A stretch of 64,000 nucleotides of DNA. Source: Cryobacterium sp. Y50 (lineage in GTDB: Bacteria > Actinomycetota > Actinomycetes > Actinomycetales > Microbacteriaceae). A model generated the notes under the pieces. It had not been told where the DNA came from and made no database searches. It saw nothing but the letters and a program-made list of their open reading frames with translations. The translations under genes were made by a program, and so were the position numbers. Below, piece after piece: positions 26,587 to 35,196 of the stretch. The first letter of the stretch is position 1. Every line of letters begins with the position of its first letter. The stretch lies in assembly GCF_002929805.1 (NCBI RefSeq), contig NZ_PJJM01000099.1, forward strand, positions 79,746 to 143,745. The letters are read 5' to 3'.

Positions 26587-26617
26587 ACAATGCCGGATCC
26601 CAAGGATCCGGCATTGT
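26587..26617. terminator. Bidirectional hairpin terminator
   Basis: A perfect 14-base stem, ACAATGCCGGATCC (26587-26600) and its complement (26604-26617), closes a 3-base loop. It lies between tRNA-Leu and the convergent ABC permease gene and could serve both. No long T-run follows on the plus strand. Confidence 0.75.
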
Positions 26618-26632
26618 CTCATTGACGAGGGG

Positions 26633-27502
26633 TTACGACAAGATGTCCTTGGTCACGAATCGACTGTAAGCCAAAGCCCCGAAAACGGCGACGTAGCAAA
26701 CCTGCACGATCGCATTCTGGCCGAACGAGCCAAGGTCGAGCGGCTGCCGCAGCAGGTCGGCGAAGCCAAGCCAGTAGTGGCTGAACAGCCAAGGGTGCAG
26801 CCAGTCGAGCTGTGGGATGACGTCGAGAAGCTGCGCGACGACCGAAACGACGATCGTCGCAGCCATGGCTCCAACGGGCACATCGGTGAGGGTGGAGATG
26901 AACAGTCCGATCATGGACAGTCCTAGCAGCGACACTGTGACATATGCGGCCACCAGCAGGGACCGCCACAGCGACTCGGTCACGCTGATGGTGTCGCCGG
27001 AGAGCAGCGTCACCGGTCCGACCGGGAACAGGGCTGCGCCGATGAGGGCGCCGGACACGGTCAACGTCAGCGTGGCGACCAGGCAGAACAGGGCAGCGCC
27101 CGCGTACTTGATCAGCAGCAGCCGTACGCGGCCGGTTGGGGCCACCAGGAGGTAGCGCAGGGTGCCGAGGCTTGCCTCCCCCGCGATGGTATCTCCGGCG
27201 ACAACACCGATGGTGAGCGGCAGAAACAGAGGAATGGCGACCACCATGGCGGTGAAGCCGACAAACAGGCCGTTCTGGCTGACCCGGTCGAGGAACGGCG
27301 GCCCCTCCCCCGGGTCCAGCGTCGACGACGACAGGCGCACAGCCACGGCGAGCAGGGTCGGGATGAGCGCCACGGCGGCGAGCATGGCCCAGGTGCGACG
27401 ACGACGAAACAGTACGGAGATCTCCGAGCCGAGCAGATCCCAGCCTCCCACGCGCGCCCGCGTGTGCGTCTGCGTCTGCGGCAGGAATTCACTGGACGAC
27501 AT
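26633..27502 (-). CDS. ABC-2 type transporter permease
   Basis: This protein of about 289 residues has six hydrophobic segments, the first near residues 35-57 after a soluble N-terminus. The pattern fits ABC-2 permeases of export systems. Its ATG 27502 overlaps the 3' end of the ATPase gene by 14 bases (TTG 27505 is also in frame), so the two subunits are translated together. Substrate unknown. Confidence 0.85.
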   Translation of the reverse strand: MSSSEFLPQTQTHTRARVGGWDLLGSEISVLFRRRRTWAMLAAVALIPTLLAVAVRLSSSTLDPGEGPPFLDRVSQNGLFVGFTAMVVAIPLFLPLTIGVVAGDTIAGEASLGTLRYLLVAPTGRVRLLLIKYAGAALFCLVATLTLTVSGALIGAALFPVGPVTLLSGDTISVTESLWRSLLVAAYVTVSLLGLSMIGLFISTLTDVPVGAMAATIVVSVVAQLLDVIPQLDWLHPWLFSHYWLGFADLLRQPLDLGSFGQNAIVQVCYVAVFGALAYSRFVTKDILS

Positions 27503-28457
27503 CAAAACCCTCCCCGGTCAGTGCGACGAATCGTTCTTCCAGGCTGGGTTCCTCGATGGCGAAACCTCGGATGCGCACGCCACCGGCCACGAGAGCCGTC
27601 ACGATAGCCTCCGGCTGCCAGTTGGTGTCCCCGAGCAGCGCGATGACGACCTCGTCGGCCGCATCGCTCGTGGCGAGTACGGGATCGAGTCCGAGGTGAG
27701 TGAGCACCCGCAACGCGCCGGCGGCATCCGGTGTGCGCAGGTGGACCCGTGATTCGCCGACCTGCCGCAGCTGGGCCAGGGTGCCCTGCGCGACGAGGCT
27801 GCCCGCACTCATCACGGCGGCGTGCGTGCACATCTGCTCAACCTCGGCGAGCAGATGGCTGGAGACGAACACGGTCGTGCCCTCGGCGGCCAGCGAGTGC
27901 ACGAGGCTGCGCACTTCACGGGTGCCCTGCGGGTCGAGGCCGTTGGTGGGCTCATCGAGCACCAGCAGCTCGCGTGGGAGGAGGAGGGCGTTGGCGATGC
28001 CGAGCCGCTGCTTCATCCCCAGCGAGTACGCGTGCACCTTTTTATCGGCAGCGTGGGAGAGACCGACCCGTTCGAGGGCACCCTGAACCCTGGCCCGGCG
28101 GGTGCCGCGTGGGGCGAACCGATCGGCGGTGTCGAGACGACGCAGGTTGGCCGCACCGGACAGAAACGGGTAAAAGGCCGGACCTTCGACGAGGGCGCCG
28201 ACGTGGGGCAGGACCTCATGCAGTCGGGCGGGCATGGACTGACCGAGCACGCTAATGGTGCCACTCGTCGCCAGACTGAGCCCGAGCAGCATGCGGATGC
28301 TCGTCGTTTTGCCCGATCCGTTAGGCCCGAGAAAACCGAAGACCGAGCCGCGCGGAACCATGAGGTCGATGCCATTCACTGCCGTTTGCGAGCCAAATTT
28401 CTTAGCGAGTCCCCGGGTCTCGATCGCCAGGCCCTGAACCTGGGTTTCGCCGGTCAC
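27489..28457 (-). CDS. ABC transporter ATP-binding protein
   Basis: The 322-residue ATPase has Walker A GPNGSGKT (about 45-52), signature YSLGMKQRLGIA, Walker B LLVLDEPTNGLDP and the switch His in VFVSSH. The layout with a C-terminal extension of about 100 residues is typical of ABC-2 exporters (drug or bacitracin type). GTG 28457 lies 37 bases after the secreted LolA-like gene, so the three genes probably form one operon. Confidence 0.9.
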   Translation of the reverse strand: MTGETQVQGLAIETRGLAKKFGSQTAVNGIDLMVPRGSVFGFLGPNGSGKTTSIRMLLGLSLATSGTISVLGQSMPARLHEVLPHVGALVEGPAFYPFLSGAANLRRLDTADRFAPRGTRRARVQGALERVGLSHAADKKVHAYSLGMKQRLGIANALLLPRELLVLDEPTNGLDPQGTREVRSLVHSLAAEGTTVFVSSHLLAEVEQMCTHAAVMSAGSLVAQGTLAQLRQVGESRVHLRTPDAAGALRVLTHLGLDPVLATSDAADEVVIALLGDTNWQPEAIVTALVAGGVRIRGFAIEEPSLEERFVALTGEGFDVVQ

Positions 28458-28494
28458 AGTGCCGTGCGCAGGATGCCGGCCCCGGACACCGGTG

Positions 28495-29652
28495 TCACTC
28501 CGCGGCTGCCTGGAGCGCGGCGAGCGGAACCGCGCCGGTGAACACCCGCCCGTCGTTGCTCAGGAATACCGTCACAAGGGAGGTGGTCAGGGCACGGCCA
28601 CCGTCGACGGTCGTAGTCAGCTGGTCAAGCAAGGGGTTGTCGGTGACCTCGGCCGGCATGGCTGCTGCCGGCACCTCGACGATGGTGGACCAGCCGGCAC
28701 CCGTCACGACGGGAACCTCGTCCGCTGCCGGGCTGTGATCGCCCGGCTGGTCGCCGGTAGCGCCTTCCGTCGGAGACGGCATGGCCTGTTCCGTCACTGT
28801 GGCGGTGGCCGGGGGCGTGAAGTCGAACAGGCCGGCGTTCGGGGCCGCGAAGTCGATGGCGGTGAAACCGACCTGCACTGCCGGCGCGGTCTGGCCCTGG
28901 GCCAGCACGGTCACCTGCAGCGGCAGCCCGGTCGCGGAATCAACGGCGATAGAAACTGATGCGACGAGCGTGTCGGTCTTCAGCGTCTCGTTCGTTCGTG
29001 GCGTGAAGACCAGTTGGTACACGTTGCGCCCCGCGATGCGGGCGTCGGTGCCGACCGAGACCGTCGTACTTGGATCGAGCTCGTCCAAGAAATGCTCGGC
29101 GAGCTCAGCCGGATTCGCGAGATCAGTGGGCAACTGTGACTTCAGTTCGGCGGACTTCGCCTGGGCACTAGCTTCGAGGTCAAGGCTCAGGTGGATCGCC
29201 GCGTTCGTGCTGGAGTCGTACAGCCAGACGTCGCTGCCGTTGTGCACAATATCACGTTCGGCCATGTGGTCCTTGATCTGCACCCGGGACTGGCTTTCGC
29301 CGCCAACATACAGTCGAAATTCGTGCGAACCGCTCAGGAGTTCTAGGGCCGTGGTCATTCCCAGGGGGATGGCGCCGTCGGTACTTTCGGGCAGGGCTTT
29401 CGACATGGAGTCGCTCATGCCCGCGCTGAGGTCTAGCGACGGAAGGCCCAGGTCAGCCGACTGTTCAACGGTTCCCGAGAATGCCGACACGGTGCTGTCG
29501 TTCACTAGGGCAAGAACCTGTTCCGGCGTCTTGCTGGGCAGATCGACGGTGGCACCGGCCTGGAACGGCACAGCGATCACGGCAGCGACGACGACTGCTG
29601 GAACGACCAACGCTGGCAGCCAGCCAAGAGAATTGCGAGACACGAGCTTCAT
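28495..29652 (-). CDS. Secreted LolA-like/DUF2092-type protein
   Basis: The 385-residue protein starts with a signal peptide (basic start, hydrophobic stretch about 12-33). The body is beta-rich, with VWLYDSSTNAAIHL and YQLVFTPRTNETL resembling LolA/LppX-like lipid-carrier folds. A Ser/Thr/Pro-rich part (about 290-320) precedes the C-terminal domain with TIVEVPAAAMP. No lipobox was found. Proteins of this kind sit beside ABC transporters in actinobacteria; a role in carrying or sensing a hydrophobic substrate is an inference. Confidence 0.7.
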   Translation of the reverse strand: MKLVSRNSLGWLPALVVPAVVVAAVIAVPFQAGATVDLPSKTPEQVLALVNDSTVSAFSGTVEQSADLGLPSLDLSAGMSDSMSKALPESTDGAIPLGMTTALELLSGSHEFRLYVGGESQSRVQIKDHMAERDIVHNGSDVWLYDSSTNAAIHLSLDLEASAQAKSAELKSQLPTDLANPAELAEHFLDELDPSTTVSVGTDARIAGRNVYQLVFTPRTNETLKTDTLVASVSIAVDSATGLPLQVTVLAQGQTAPAVQVGFTAIDFAAPNAGLFDFTPPATATVTEQAMPSPTEGATGDQPGDHSPAADEVPVVTGAGWSTIVEVPAAAMPAEVTDNPLLDQLTTTVDGGRALTTSLVTVFLSNDGRVFTGAVPLAALQAAAE

Positions 29653-29702
29653 ACCGCGATCGTACGCCCCGGCGCCGCGCTCGAACGATGGAGTCAGCGT
29701 AT

Positions 29703-30107
29703 TTACAGGTCCCCGGAAGGGCTATCGCGGGTCGGTTCGCTCCGGCTCGGCGCTTCATCGGTGATGCCGATGAATTGGCTGCCGATGCCGTCGCACTCGT
29801 TGCGCGCGAGTCCTTTGGCCGGATCGGGCAGTTCATCCGCCCCGTGGTTCGAGCAGGTGATATAGGTAAACGTCGGCCACCACTTCTTGGGCCGCACGGC
29901 CTCGGTATAGCCACAGATGGTGCAGGTGAGCTGCACCCAGACCGGCTTCTTTCCGGTGCGGTTCGCGCGCGACTGCAGTAACCAGGCCGGCGGCTCGGCT
30001 TCCAGCCTGACCAGCTGTGCCTCGCTCAGGCGCGAGGGAATGCCGTGGCGGGTGGCCATTTCCAGGGGGATATCCAGGCGCAGTGCTACTTCTCGTCGCG
30101 TAATCAT
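29703..30107 (-). CDS. Hypothetical zinc-finger-like protein
   Basis: This 134-residue protein begins MITRREVALRLDIPLEMA, which looks like a helix-turn-helix, and has a later CTICGYTEAVRPKKWWP followed by a Cys-His pair (CSNHG), which could bind zinc. The family has no function that I can name. ATG 30107 was preferred to a start 42 bases upstream because the conserved-looking part begins there; no ribosome site is clear and the transcript could be leaderless. Confidence 0.6.
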   Translation of the reverse strand: MITRREVALRLDIPLEMATRHGIPSRLSEAQLVRLEAEPPAWLLQSRANRTGKKPVWVQLTCTICGYTEAVRPKKWWPTFTYITCSNHGADELPDPAKGLARNECDGIGSQFIGITDEAPSRSEPTRDSPSGDL

Positions 30108-30190
30108 CTCAAATAACGATAGGCGTTTTTTGCGGGCCGCGCGGAGCATCCGTTCTCAGCAGGTGCCCATGACTATGGGAGAATGACCCA

Positions 30191-31069
30191 ATGCCAAACA
30201 CTCCGTCCCCGCTGGGGCTGCTCCTGGACGTAGACGGGCCGATTGCGAGCCCGATCACCCGCACGATCAGTACGCCGAGCATCGTGTCCGATCTAATCAC
30301 CCTGGCCGGCGCGCACGTGCCGATCGCCTTCATCACGGGGCGGTCCGCCGATTTCATTCGCGAGCAGGTCGTCGCTCCGCTCGTGGCCGGGGGGTTGCCC
30401 GAGAACTTTCGCATGTATGGGGTCTGTGAAAAGGGTGCTGTCTGGTTTCCGATCAGCACCGAAGGCATGGGCACTGTCGTGGTTGATCGGGCCGTCGCCC
30501 TGCCGTCGGCCGTCACCGACGAGGTGCGCCAGCTGGTCGCCACCTCGTTCGCCGCCGAGATGTTCTTTGACGAGACAAAGCAGGCGATGATCTCCGTTGA
30601 GCAGCGCACCGATGTCAGCCGGGAGGCCTTTCAGGCCCGCCAATCTGCGTTCAACGTCGCCGCCTTCGCCATTATGGTCAAGCACGGGCTCGGCGTTCGA
30701 TTCGAAGACCTCGAAAGCGCGGACGCCTCCGGGCAGATTCCGTTTCGGCTGGACGCCACCATCATCTCGACGGATATCGAATCGGTTACCCTGGACAAGG
30801 ACCATGCAGCTCAGCGAGCCCTCGCCTACTTCGCCGAGAGCGGTCCGCTGCCCCGGTTGTGGCGGTCGGTGGGTGACTCGCGCAGCGACTACCGCATGGC
30901 CGACCACCTGCACGAGGCCGGTTACGACGTGTCACACGTCGACGTTAGACCGTCCGATGGAATTCTCGACCGGCCGTATCCGGTCATCGTCATCGGTGAT
31001 CAAATTCACGATGAAGCCGGGGCGACTTTTCTGCACTACTGGGTCGACCAGCTGGCGCTGCCCGCCTAA
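30191..31069 (+). CDS. HAD-like hydrolase (trehalose-phosphatase/Cof type)
   Basis: The 292-residue protein has LLLDVDGPI (motif I, DxDG), AFITGRSADF (motif II) and, near the end, WRSVGDSRSDYRMADHL (motif IV with GDSRSD). The order fits sugar-phosphatase-like HAD proteins of the Cof/TPP group. The substrate cannot be told from sequence. GGGAGA upstream of ATG 30191 gives a ribosome site. It is convergent with the J-domain gene, with stop codons 3 bases apart. Confidence 0.8.
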   Translation: MPNTPSPLGLLLDVDGPIASPITRTISTPSIVSDLITLAGAHVPIAFITGRSADFIREQVVAPLVAGGLPENFRMYGVCEKGAVWFPISTEGMGTVVVDRAVALPSAVTDEVRQLVATSFAAEMFFDETKQAMISVEQRTDVSREAFQARQSAFNVAAFAIMVKHGLGVRFEDLESADASGQIPFRLDATIISTDIESVTLDKDHAAQRALAYFAESGPLPRLWRSVGDSRSDYRMADHLHEAGYDVSHVDVRPSDGILDRPYPVIVIGDQIHDEAGATFLHYWVDQLALPA

Positions 31070-31072
31070 TAG

Positions 31073-32011
31073 TCAGGTATTAACGAAGCGGATACCGTTC
31101 TGCAGCGTGCTGCGCAACTCGAAAACCTTCTCGAAGCTGCCTCGTTCCATGCCGACCAGTCCCTCGCGCAGTACACCAACCAGTCGTGACCTGGGGATTC
31201 CGATGATCATCGGGCGACGGCCACGCTTCGGCAGGGACACCGCTTCGTCGAGAGTGCCGTCCGGCAGCACGATAATGAGGGCGGTGAAACGTACCTTGAG
31301 AGCGCGCGTGATCGACTTCGCAGCGTCTTCGAACTGATGGATCGGGCGATCATCTGGGCCCTGGTCGTCGCCGACCAGTTCACCGCGCCGCAGCTGCACC
31401 GGGCCACCCCAGTCTTCGGAGAGGATACCGAACAGTCCGGCCGGCCCGAGAATGATGTGGTCGAGCTTGTCGGTCTGCGGGCCGGTGTCGATGTCGTGCC
31501 AGGCGGTGAATCCGATGCCGAGGTTGGCCACGACTTGAGCGGTGGCCTCCTCCGCGAGGGCCTTGGCGAGGCAATGCCGCACGAGACGGGGGGCGCTGCG
31601 GATCAGGGCCGGGGCGTACGGGTCGTCGATGACGGTGCCACGGCCGGCCCATTCGCGCACGAGATCGAGGTATCTCAGGCGCGCCTGCCCGCCGGGGTGA
31701 CCGTGCATGCGGGTTTTCAGGCTGGATTTCGTGGCCGGGCCGCGGGCGGCAGAGGCGGCGTAGGCGGCGTAGGCATCCACTTCTGGATCGGGCTCACCGA
31801 AGCGACGGCGATCGTAGGCCGCCCGGTTATCGGGCGTGCCAACGTGTTCCCAGGCCAACTGCACGGCATGAAACCTGATCGCGCTGCCTCCGACGTCGGG
31901 GTGCGTTTGGCGCAGGAGCAGTCGGTAGGCGCGGTGCAACTCGTCGTTGGTCGCCGTCGGGCTCACACCGAGCACCTCATAGGGGGTGGATGCGGCCGGG
32001 CTGTCATGCAT
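31073..32011 (-). CDS. J-domain protein with NERD-like C-terminal part
   Basis: Residues about 10-70 form a J-domain with the QTHPDVGG loop that contacts DnaK (HPD motif). The glycine-rich and zinc-finger parts of true DnaJ are absent. The C-terminal part has KLDHIILGPAGLFGILSEDW, which resembles the NERD nuclease-related domain (DHIILGPAGLF). The product is 312 residues from ATG 32011 (TTG 32020 in frame). Its client and role are unknown; a helper of DnaK is the family-based guess. Confidence 0.78.
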   Translation of the reverse strand: MHDSPAASTPYEVLGVSPTATNDELHRAYRLLLRQTHPDVGGSAIRFHAVQLAWEHVGTPDNRAAYDRRRFGEPDPEVDAYAAYAASAARGPATKSSLKTRMHGHPGGQARLRYLDLVREWAGRGTVIDDPYAPALIRSAPRLVRHCLAKALAEEATAQVVANLGIGFTAWHDIDTGPQTDKLDHIILGPAGLFGILSEDWGGPVQLRRGELVGDDQGPDDRPIHQFEDAAKSITRALKVRFTALIIVLPDGTLDEAVSLPKRGRRPMIIGIPRSRLVGVLREGLVGMERGSFEKVFELRSTLQNGIRFVNT

Positions 32012-32140
32012 CCTGGACAATACCTTTCTGCGGGTGCGGGCAGACCGTCACATAGACGATCCGAGGATTCACCGTATCGTGGGAATCTGACATCCCGCCG
32101 AGGGCGCCGGTCGCTCTACAGCCAGGGTTCAGCGCAATCG

Positions 32141-32305
32141 CTAGTCGCGCAGCAGGTGGAAGGGGATTGCCATGGAGAGGGATACGCAAAGAATTCCGGC
32201 CACGAAGGTCAGTCCCATCAGCGACGTGACGGAGAACGCCAGACCGAACAACCAGAGGCCGAGGACGAAGATCGCGAACGCGACGATGAAGGCGACAATG
32301 TTCAT
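32141..32305 (-). CDS. Small two-helix membrane protein (54 residues)
   Basis: This short gene encodes 54 residues beginning MNIVAFIVAFAIFVLGLWLF and ending PFHLLRD. Two hydrophobic segments (about 3-24 and 29-48) nearly fill it. AAAGGG lies 6 bases before ATG 32305, a good ribosome site, which with the strongly hydrophobic composition supports a real gene. It lies between the J-domain gene and the SRAP gene on the same strand. Function unknown. Confidence 0.7.
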   Translation of the reverse strand: MNIVAFIVAFAIFVLGLWLFGLAFSVTSLMGLTFVAGILCVSLSMAIPFHLLRD

Positions 32306-32396
32306 AGGAAACCCTTTCACGGCAGTGCCCGGTGTTTTCGCCCAGCAACTGGTTTGAACGTACTTATTCGAGCGTACCGGCTGGGGCCGGTCGGAA

Positions 32397-33116
32397 TTAC
32401 AGGAAATCGCCGGCGATCGCGTCGAGCGGCTCGATCAGCTCGGGTCCGTTCCCGACCACCGGAGCGACCTCGTAAAAGTTGAGTGATTCCACGACCTCAC
32501 GGGATGCGGCCACAGCAGCATCGACGAGCGTCTGGTCGCCGTCCGTAACCGGATCCAGCCACTGATCCCACCACTCCTCAGGCAGGGGAACCGGGGTGCG
32601 GTCGTGAATCTGCGTGAGCGGGCCCAGGGCCTCCGTCGTCAAGATTGCGGCTGACAGCACCCACCGCGCGGGATCGTCGTCGGCAGCCGCCGGATTCTTC
32701 CACCAGGAGTACAAGCCAGCGAAGGCGAGCGGCAGACCGTCATCCGAGTGGATGAAAAACGGCTTCTTCGTGGTTCCGTCGGTGTGCCACTCGAAGTAAC
32801 CGGTAGCCGGCACGAGGGCCCGACGGGAACGCACCGACGTTTTAAAGGTCGGTTTCTCGGCGGCGGTCTCGGCCCGCGCATTGAAGGTTGGAAACTTCGA
32901 GGTGGGCTCGGTGGCAAAGGACGGAATCAGGGACCAGCGCGCCGATTCCAGCCGGCGCACGGCCGGATCGGTGCGCGCTGACTCGAGCACGATGGGAATC
33001 TGCTCCGTGGGCCGAATATTCCAGGACGGCTCCGGCAGGTTCTCCCCCTCATGCTCGACGTCGAACATGGCGGCCAGATCGGGCGCCGTATCGGTAATGA
33101 TGAATCGACCACACAT
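32397..33116 (-). CDS. SRAP (HMCES/YedK) DNA-repair protein
   Basis: SRAP proteins crosslink to abasic sites in single-stranded DNA through an N-terminal cysteine. The 239-residue product begins MCGRF, so Cys2 is exposed after Met removal, and shows FNARAETAAEKPTF, the catalytic-site GYFEWH and LTQIHDRTPVPL, all SRAP hallmarks. The longer in-frame reading from 34058 overlaps the neighbour and is rejected. It is divergent from the DUF3097 gene, 73 bases away. Confidence 0.92.
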   Translation of the reverse strand: MCGRFIITDTAPDLAAMFDVEHEGENLPEPSWNIRPTEQIPIVLESARTDPAVRRLESARWSLIPSFATEPTSKFPTFNARAETAAEKPTFKTSVRSRRALVPATGYFEWHTDGTTKKPFFIHSDDGLPLAFAGLYSWWKNPAAADDDPARWVLSAAILTTEALGPLTQIHDRTPVPLPEEWWDQWLDPVTDGDQTLVDAAVAASREVVESLNFYEVAPVVGNGPELIEPLDAIAGDFL

Positions 33117-33189
33117 GTCTCCAGAATACCGCGGCCCGCCCGAGCACGGCGCGGAGTGCACGAGACGACAATCGACTAGCGTCGGTGCA

Positions 33190-34026
33190 ATGGACGATCG
33201 ATATAGCGAAGACGTACTCTCCCCCGGCTGGCGCGAGGCCGGTCGCATCATTATCCCCATCCAGGAAGCGACCAGGGACCTCGTGGTGGAAGAGATCGCA
33301 ACCGGGTTCTGCGGCGCAATCATTGGGGTCGAGAAGAAGATCGTCACGCTGGAGGACCGGCACGGCAAGCTGCGCTTGTTTCCGCTCGGCTCCGGGTTTC
33401 TCATCGACGGCAAACCGGTCACGCTGATAGCTCCGACCATGGCGGCAGCCCTCGGCCGGGTGCGCACCGCTTCGGGCTCAACCGCGGTTCCGAATGCCCC
33501 GGCGCGCGTCGCGCGGGCTAGCCGGATCTTCGTCGAGGGCCGGCACGACGCCGAACTCGTCGAGAAAGTCTGGGGTGCCGACCTGCGTATCGAGGGCGTC
33601 ATCGTCGAGTACATCGAGGGCGTAGACAACCTGGATGAGATTCTGCGCGAGTTCCGGCCTGGCCCTGAACGCCGGGTCGGCGTGCTCGTTGACCACCTCG
33701 TGCCGGGGTCCAAGGAGAGTCGCATTGCCAAGGCCGTGGCGCGCGGCCCGTTTGCGGCGAACGTGCTGGTGGTGGGGCATCCCTTTGTCGACGTCTGGCA
33801 GTCGGTGAAACCGGCTCGCGTTGGCCTCGCCGCGTGGCCCGAGATAACGCGGAGCATCGAGTGGAAGCACGGAATCTGCGCGGCGCTCGGCTGGCCACAC
33901 GAGGAGCAGGCCGATATCGCCCGGGCGTGGCAGCGTATCCTCGGCCAGGTGGGCACTTTTGCCGACCTGGAGCCGCAAATTCTTGGCCGGGTGGAACACC
34001 TGATCGACTTTGTGACAGCGCAATGA
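33190..34026 (+). CDS. DUF3097 family protein
   Basis: This 278-residue actinobacterial protein of unknown function has an N-terminal basic part (GVEKKIVTLEDRHGKLRLFPL) and a second part with RIFVEGRHDAELVEKVWG, which looks like a TOPRIM-type fold (FVEG with a later DxD-like VDHLVPGSKES). Family members are widespread in actinobacteria. ATG 33190 was chosen because upstream in-frame codons fall in the SRAP promoter region. A nucleic-acid role is inferred from the TOPRIM likeness and the SRAP neighbour only. Confidence 0.75.
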   Translation: MDDRYSEDVLSPGWREAGRIIIPIQEATRDLVVEEIATGFCGAIIGVEKKIVTLEDRHGKLRLFPLGSGFLIDGKPVTLIAPTMAAALGRVRTASGSTAVPNAPARVARASRIFVEGRHDAELVEKVWGADLRIEGVIVEYIEGVDNLDEILREFRPGPERRVGVLVDHLVPGSKESRIAKAVARGPFAANVLVVGHPFVDVWQSVKPARVGLAAWPEITRSIEWKHGICAALGWPHEEQADIARAWQRILGQVGTFADLEPQILGRVEHLIDFVTAQ

Positions 34027-34335
34027 CGGTTTGCTCGTCGTTTTCGGTGATCTCGCAATCGCAGTCATTCCCAGTGGTAGACCCGCAGTTCACCCCTTTT
34101 CCACAGCAAATGACACGCTATCCGGTAAAAAATACGCTGAATTCCGAAACCATCCAGACTTGTGGGCTAGTGTTGGATTCGAAGTTGTAGTGCTTGCACG
34201 TCTTAAACGCACTGATTGTGATTCATCTGGATCATAGTTAGTGCGCCACATTCCTTTCGGAAGCGGACGACGAATACCGCGACGAACGGTCCCGACAGTC
34301 GGGGCCGGTCTAACACTCCTGGAGGAGTTTTACAA
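34027..34335 (+). promoter_or_regulatory. Long upstream region of the cold-shock gene
   Basis: About 309 bases without a gene separate DUF3097 from the cold-shock gene. It is more A/T-rich than its surroundings. Several partial promoter-like sites occur (TTGCAC near 34194, TAGTTA near 34237), none with a convincing partner. Near the end, ACTCC (34315-34319) can pair with GGAGT (34324-34328) around the Shine-Dalgarno GGAGGAG, forming a small hairpin. A long leader is usual for cold-shock genes. Confidence 0.4.
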
Positions 34336-34539
34336 ATGGCAACAGGTACCGTGAAATGGTTCAACGCTGAAAAGGGCTTCGGCTTTATCGCACCCGACGA
34401 CGGAAGCGCCGATGTTTTCGCGCACTACTCCGCGATCGCGTCGAATGGCTACAAGTCCCTCGATGAGAACCAGAAGGTCGAGTTCGAGGTAACCCAGGGC
34501 CCCAAGGGTCCTCAGGCCGAGAACATCCGCGCCCTCTAA
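34336..34539 (+). CDS. Cold-shock protein (CspA family)
   Basis: The 67-residue single-domain protein binds single-stranded RNA and DNA. It begins [18 protein letters not shown] with RNP1 KGFGFI and RNP2 VFAHY, all canonical. GGAGGAG at 34321-34327 is the ribosome site, 8 bases upstream. A strong hairpin terminator follows. Confidence 0.97.
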   Translation: MATGTVKWFNAEKGFGFIAPDDGSADVFAHYSAIASNGYKSLDENQKVEFEVTQGPKGPQAENIRAL

Positions 34540-34553
34540 ATAGAGCTTGCGAA

Positions 34554-34590
34554 GAACGCTCCCCGCTTCGGCGGGGGGCGTTCTCGCTTT
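34554..34590 (+). terminator. Rho-independent terminator of the cold-shock gene
   Basis: GAACGCTCCCCGC (34554-34566) pairs with GCGGGGGGCGTTC (34571-34583), with one T-G wobble, around a TTCG loop, followed by TCGCTTT. Confidence 0.85.
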
Positions 34591-34610
34591 AACCGTTCCG
34601 GTGAATTGCC

Positions 34611-35090
34611 CTATTTGACCAGGTCCTGCCAGCCATCACCGTCGACGTACTCAAAGATCAGGTTGGTCTCGGTGTGGGCGACGGCCGGATGCTCCGCAAG
34701 ATGCTCGAGCACAAAGTCGCGCAGGTGCGAGGCATCCGCTGCGGCCACGTGCAGCAGGTAATCGTCGGCACCAGCGGTGTGGAATAGCCCGATCACGCCG
34801 GGCCAGTGCGGGGCGGCGTTGCGAAAGTCATCGATCTGCACCCGGGCATGCTTGGCCAGCCGCACCGAGATGAGCGCCTGCAGGCTGGCCCCGAGCGCGG
34901 CCAGGTCGATATTGGCCCGATACCCGCGAATGTGGCCCAGCTGCTGCAGCCGACGCAGGCGCAGGGATACGGTGGACTCGGCGACTCCGATTTCGCTCGC
35001 GAGCGCCGCTCCCGAAGCTCTAGCGTTGACCGACAGCGCGCGCAGTAGTGCACGGTCGACCCGGTCGAGTTCCGGCTTCTTCGATTCCAT
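34611..35090 (-). CDS. Lrp/AsnC family transcription regulator
   Basis: The 159-residue protein has an N-terminal helix-turn-helix (LDRVDRALLRALSVNARAS, with ESTVSLRLRRL as recognition helix) and the C-terminal RAM/AsnC effector domain. It is divergent from a methionine gamma-lyase-type gene 106 bases away and probably controls it, as Lrp-type regulators often do for amino acid catabolism. ATG 35090 used; TTG 35093 also in frame. Confidence 0.88.
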   Translation of the reverse strand: MESKKPELDRVDRALLRALSVNARASGAALASEIGVAESTVSLRLRRLQQLGHIRGYRANIDLAALGASLQALISVRLAKHARVQIDDFRNAAPHWPGVIGLFHTAGADDYLLHVAAADASHLRDFVLEHLAEHPAVAHTETNLIFEYVDGDGWQDLVK

Positions 35091-35138
35091 CAACAGACTC
35101 CCTTATTTCTAGCAAGTTTATGCGATTCGGCTCAGTGA

Positions 35139-35156
35139 TTTGCAAGGGTCTGCAAA
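35139..35156. promoter_or_regulatory. Inverted repeat in the lrp/lyase intergenic region
   Basis: TTTGCA (35139-35144) and TGCAAA (35151-35156) form a perfect 6-base inverted repeat with a 6-base spacer, between the divergent Lrp gene and the lyase gene. The position suits an operator for the regulator; binding is not shown. Confidence 0.4.
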
Positions 35157-35196
35157 GTCACTTGTGTTCAGGGGCAGAACCTGTTTCTGTTGGCTC

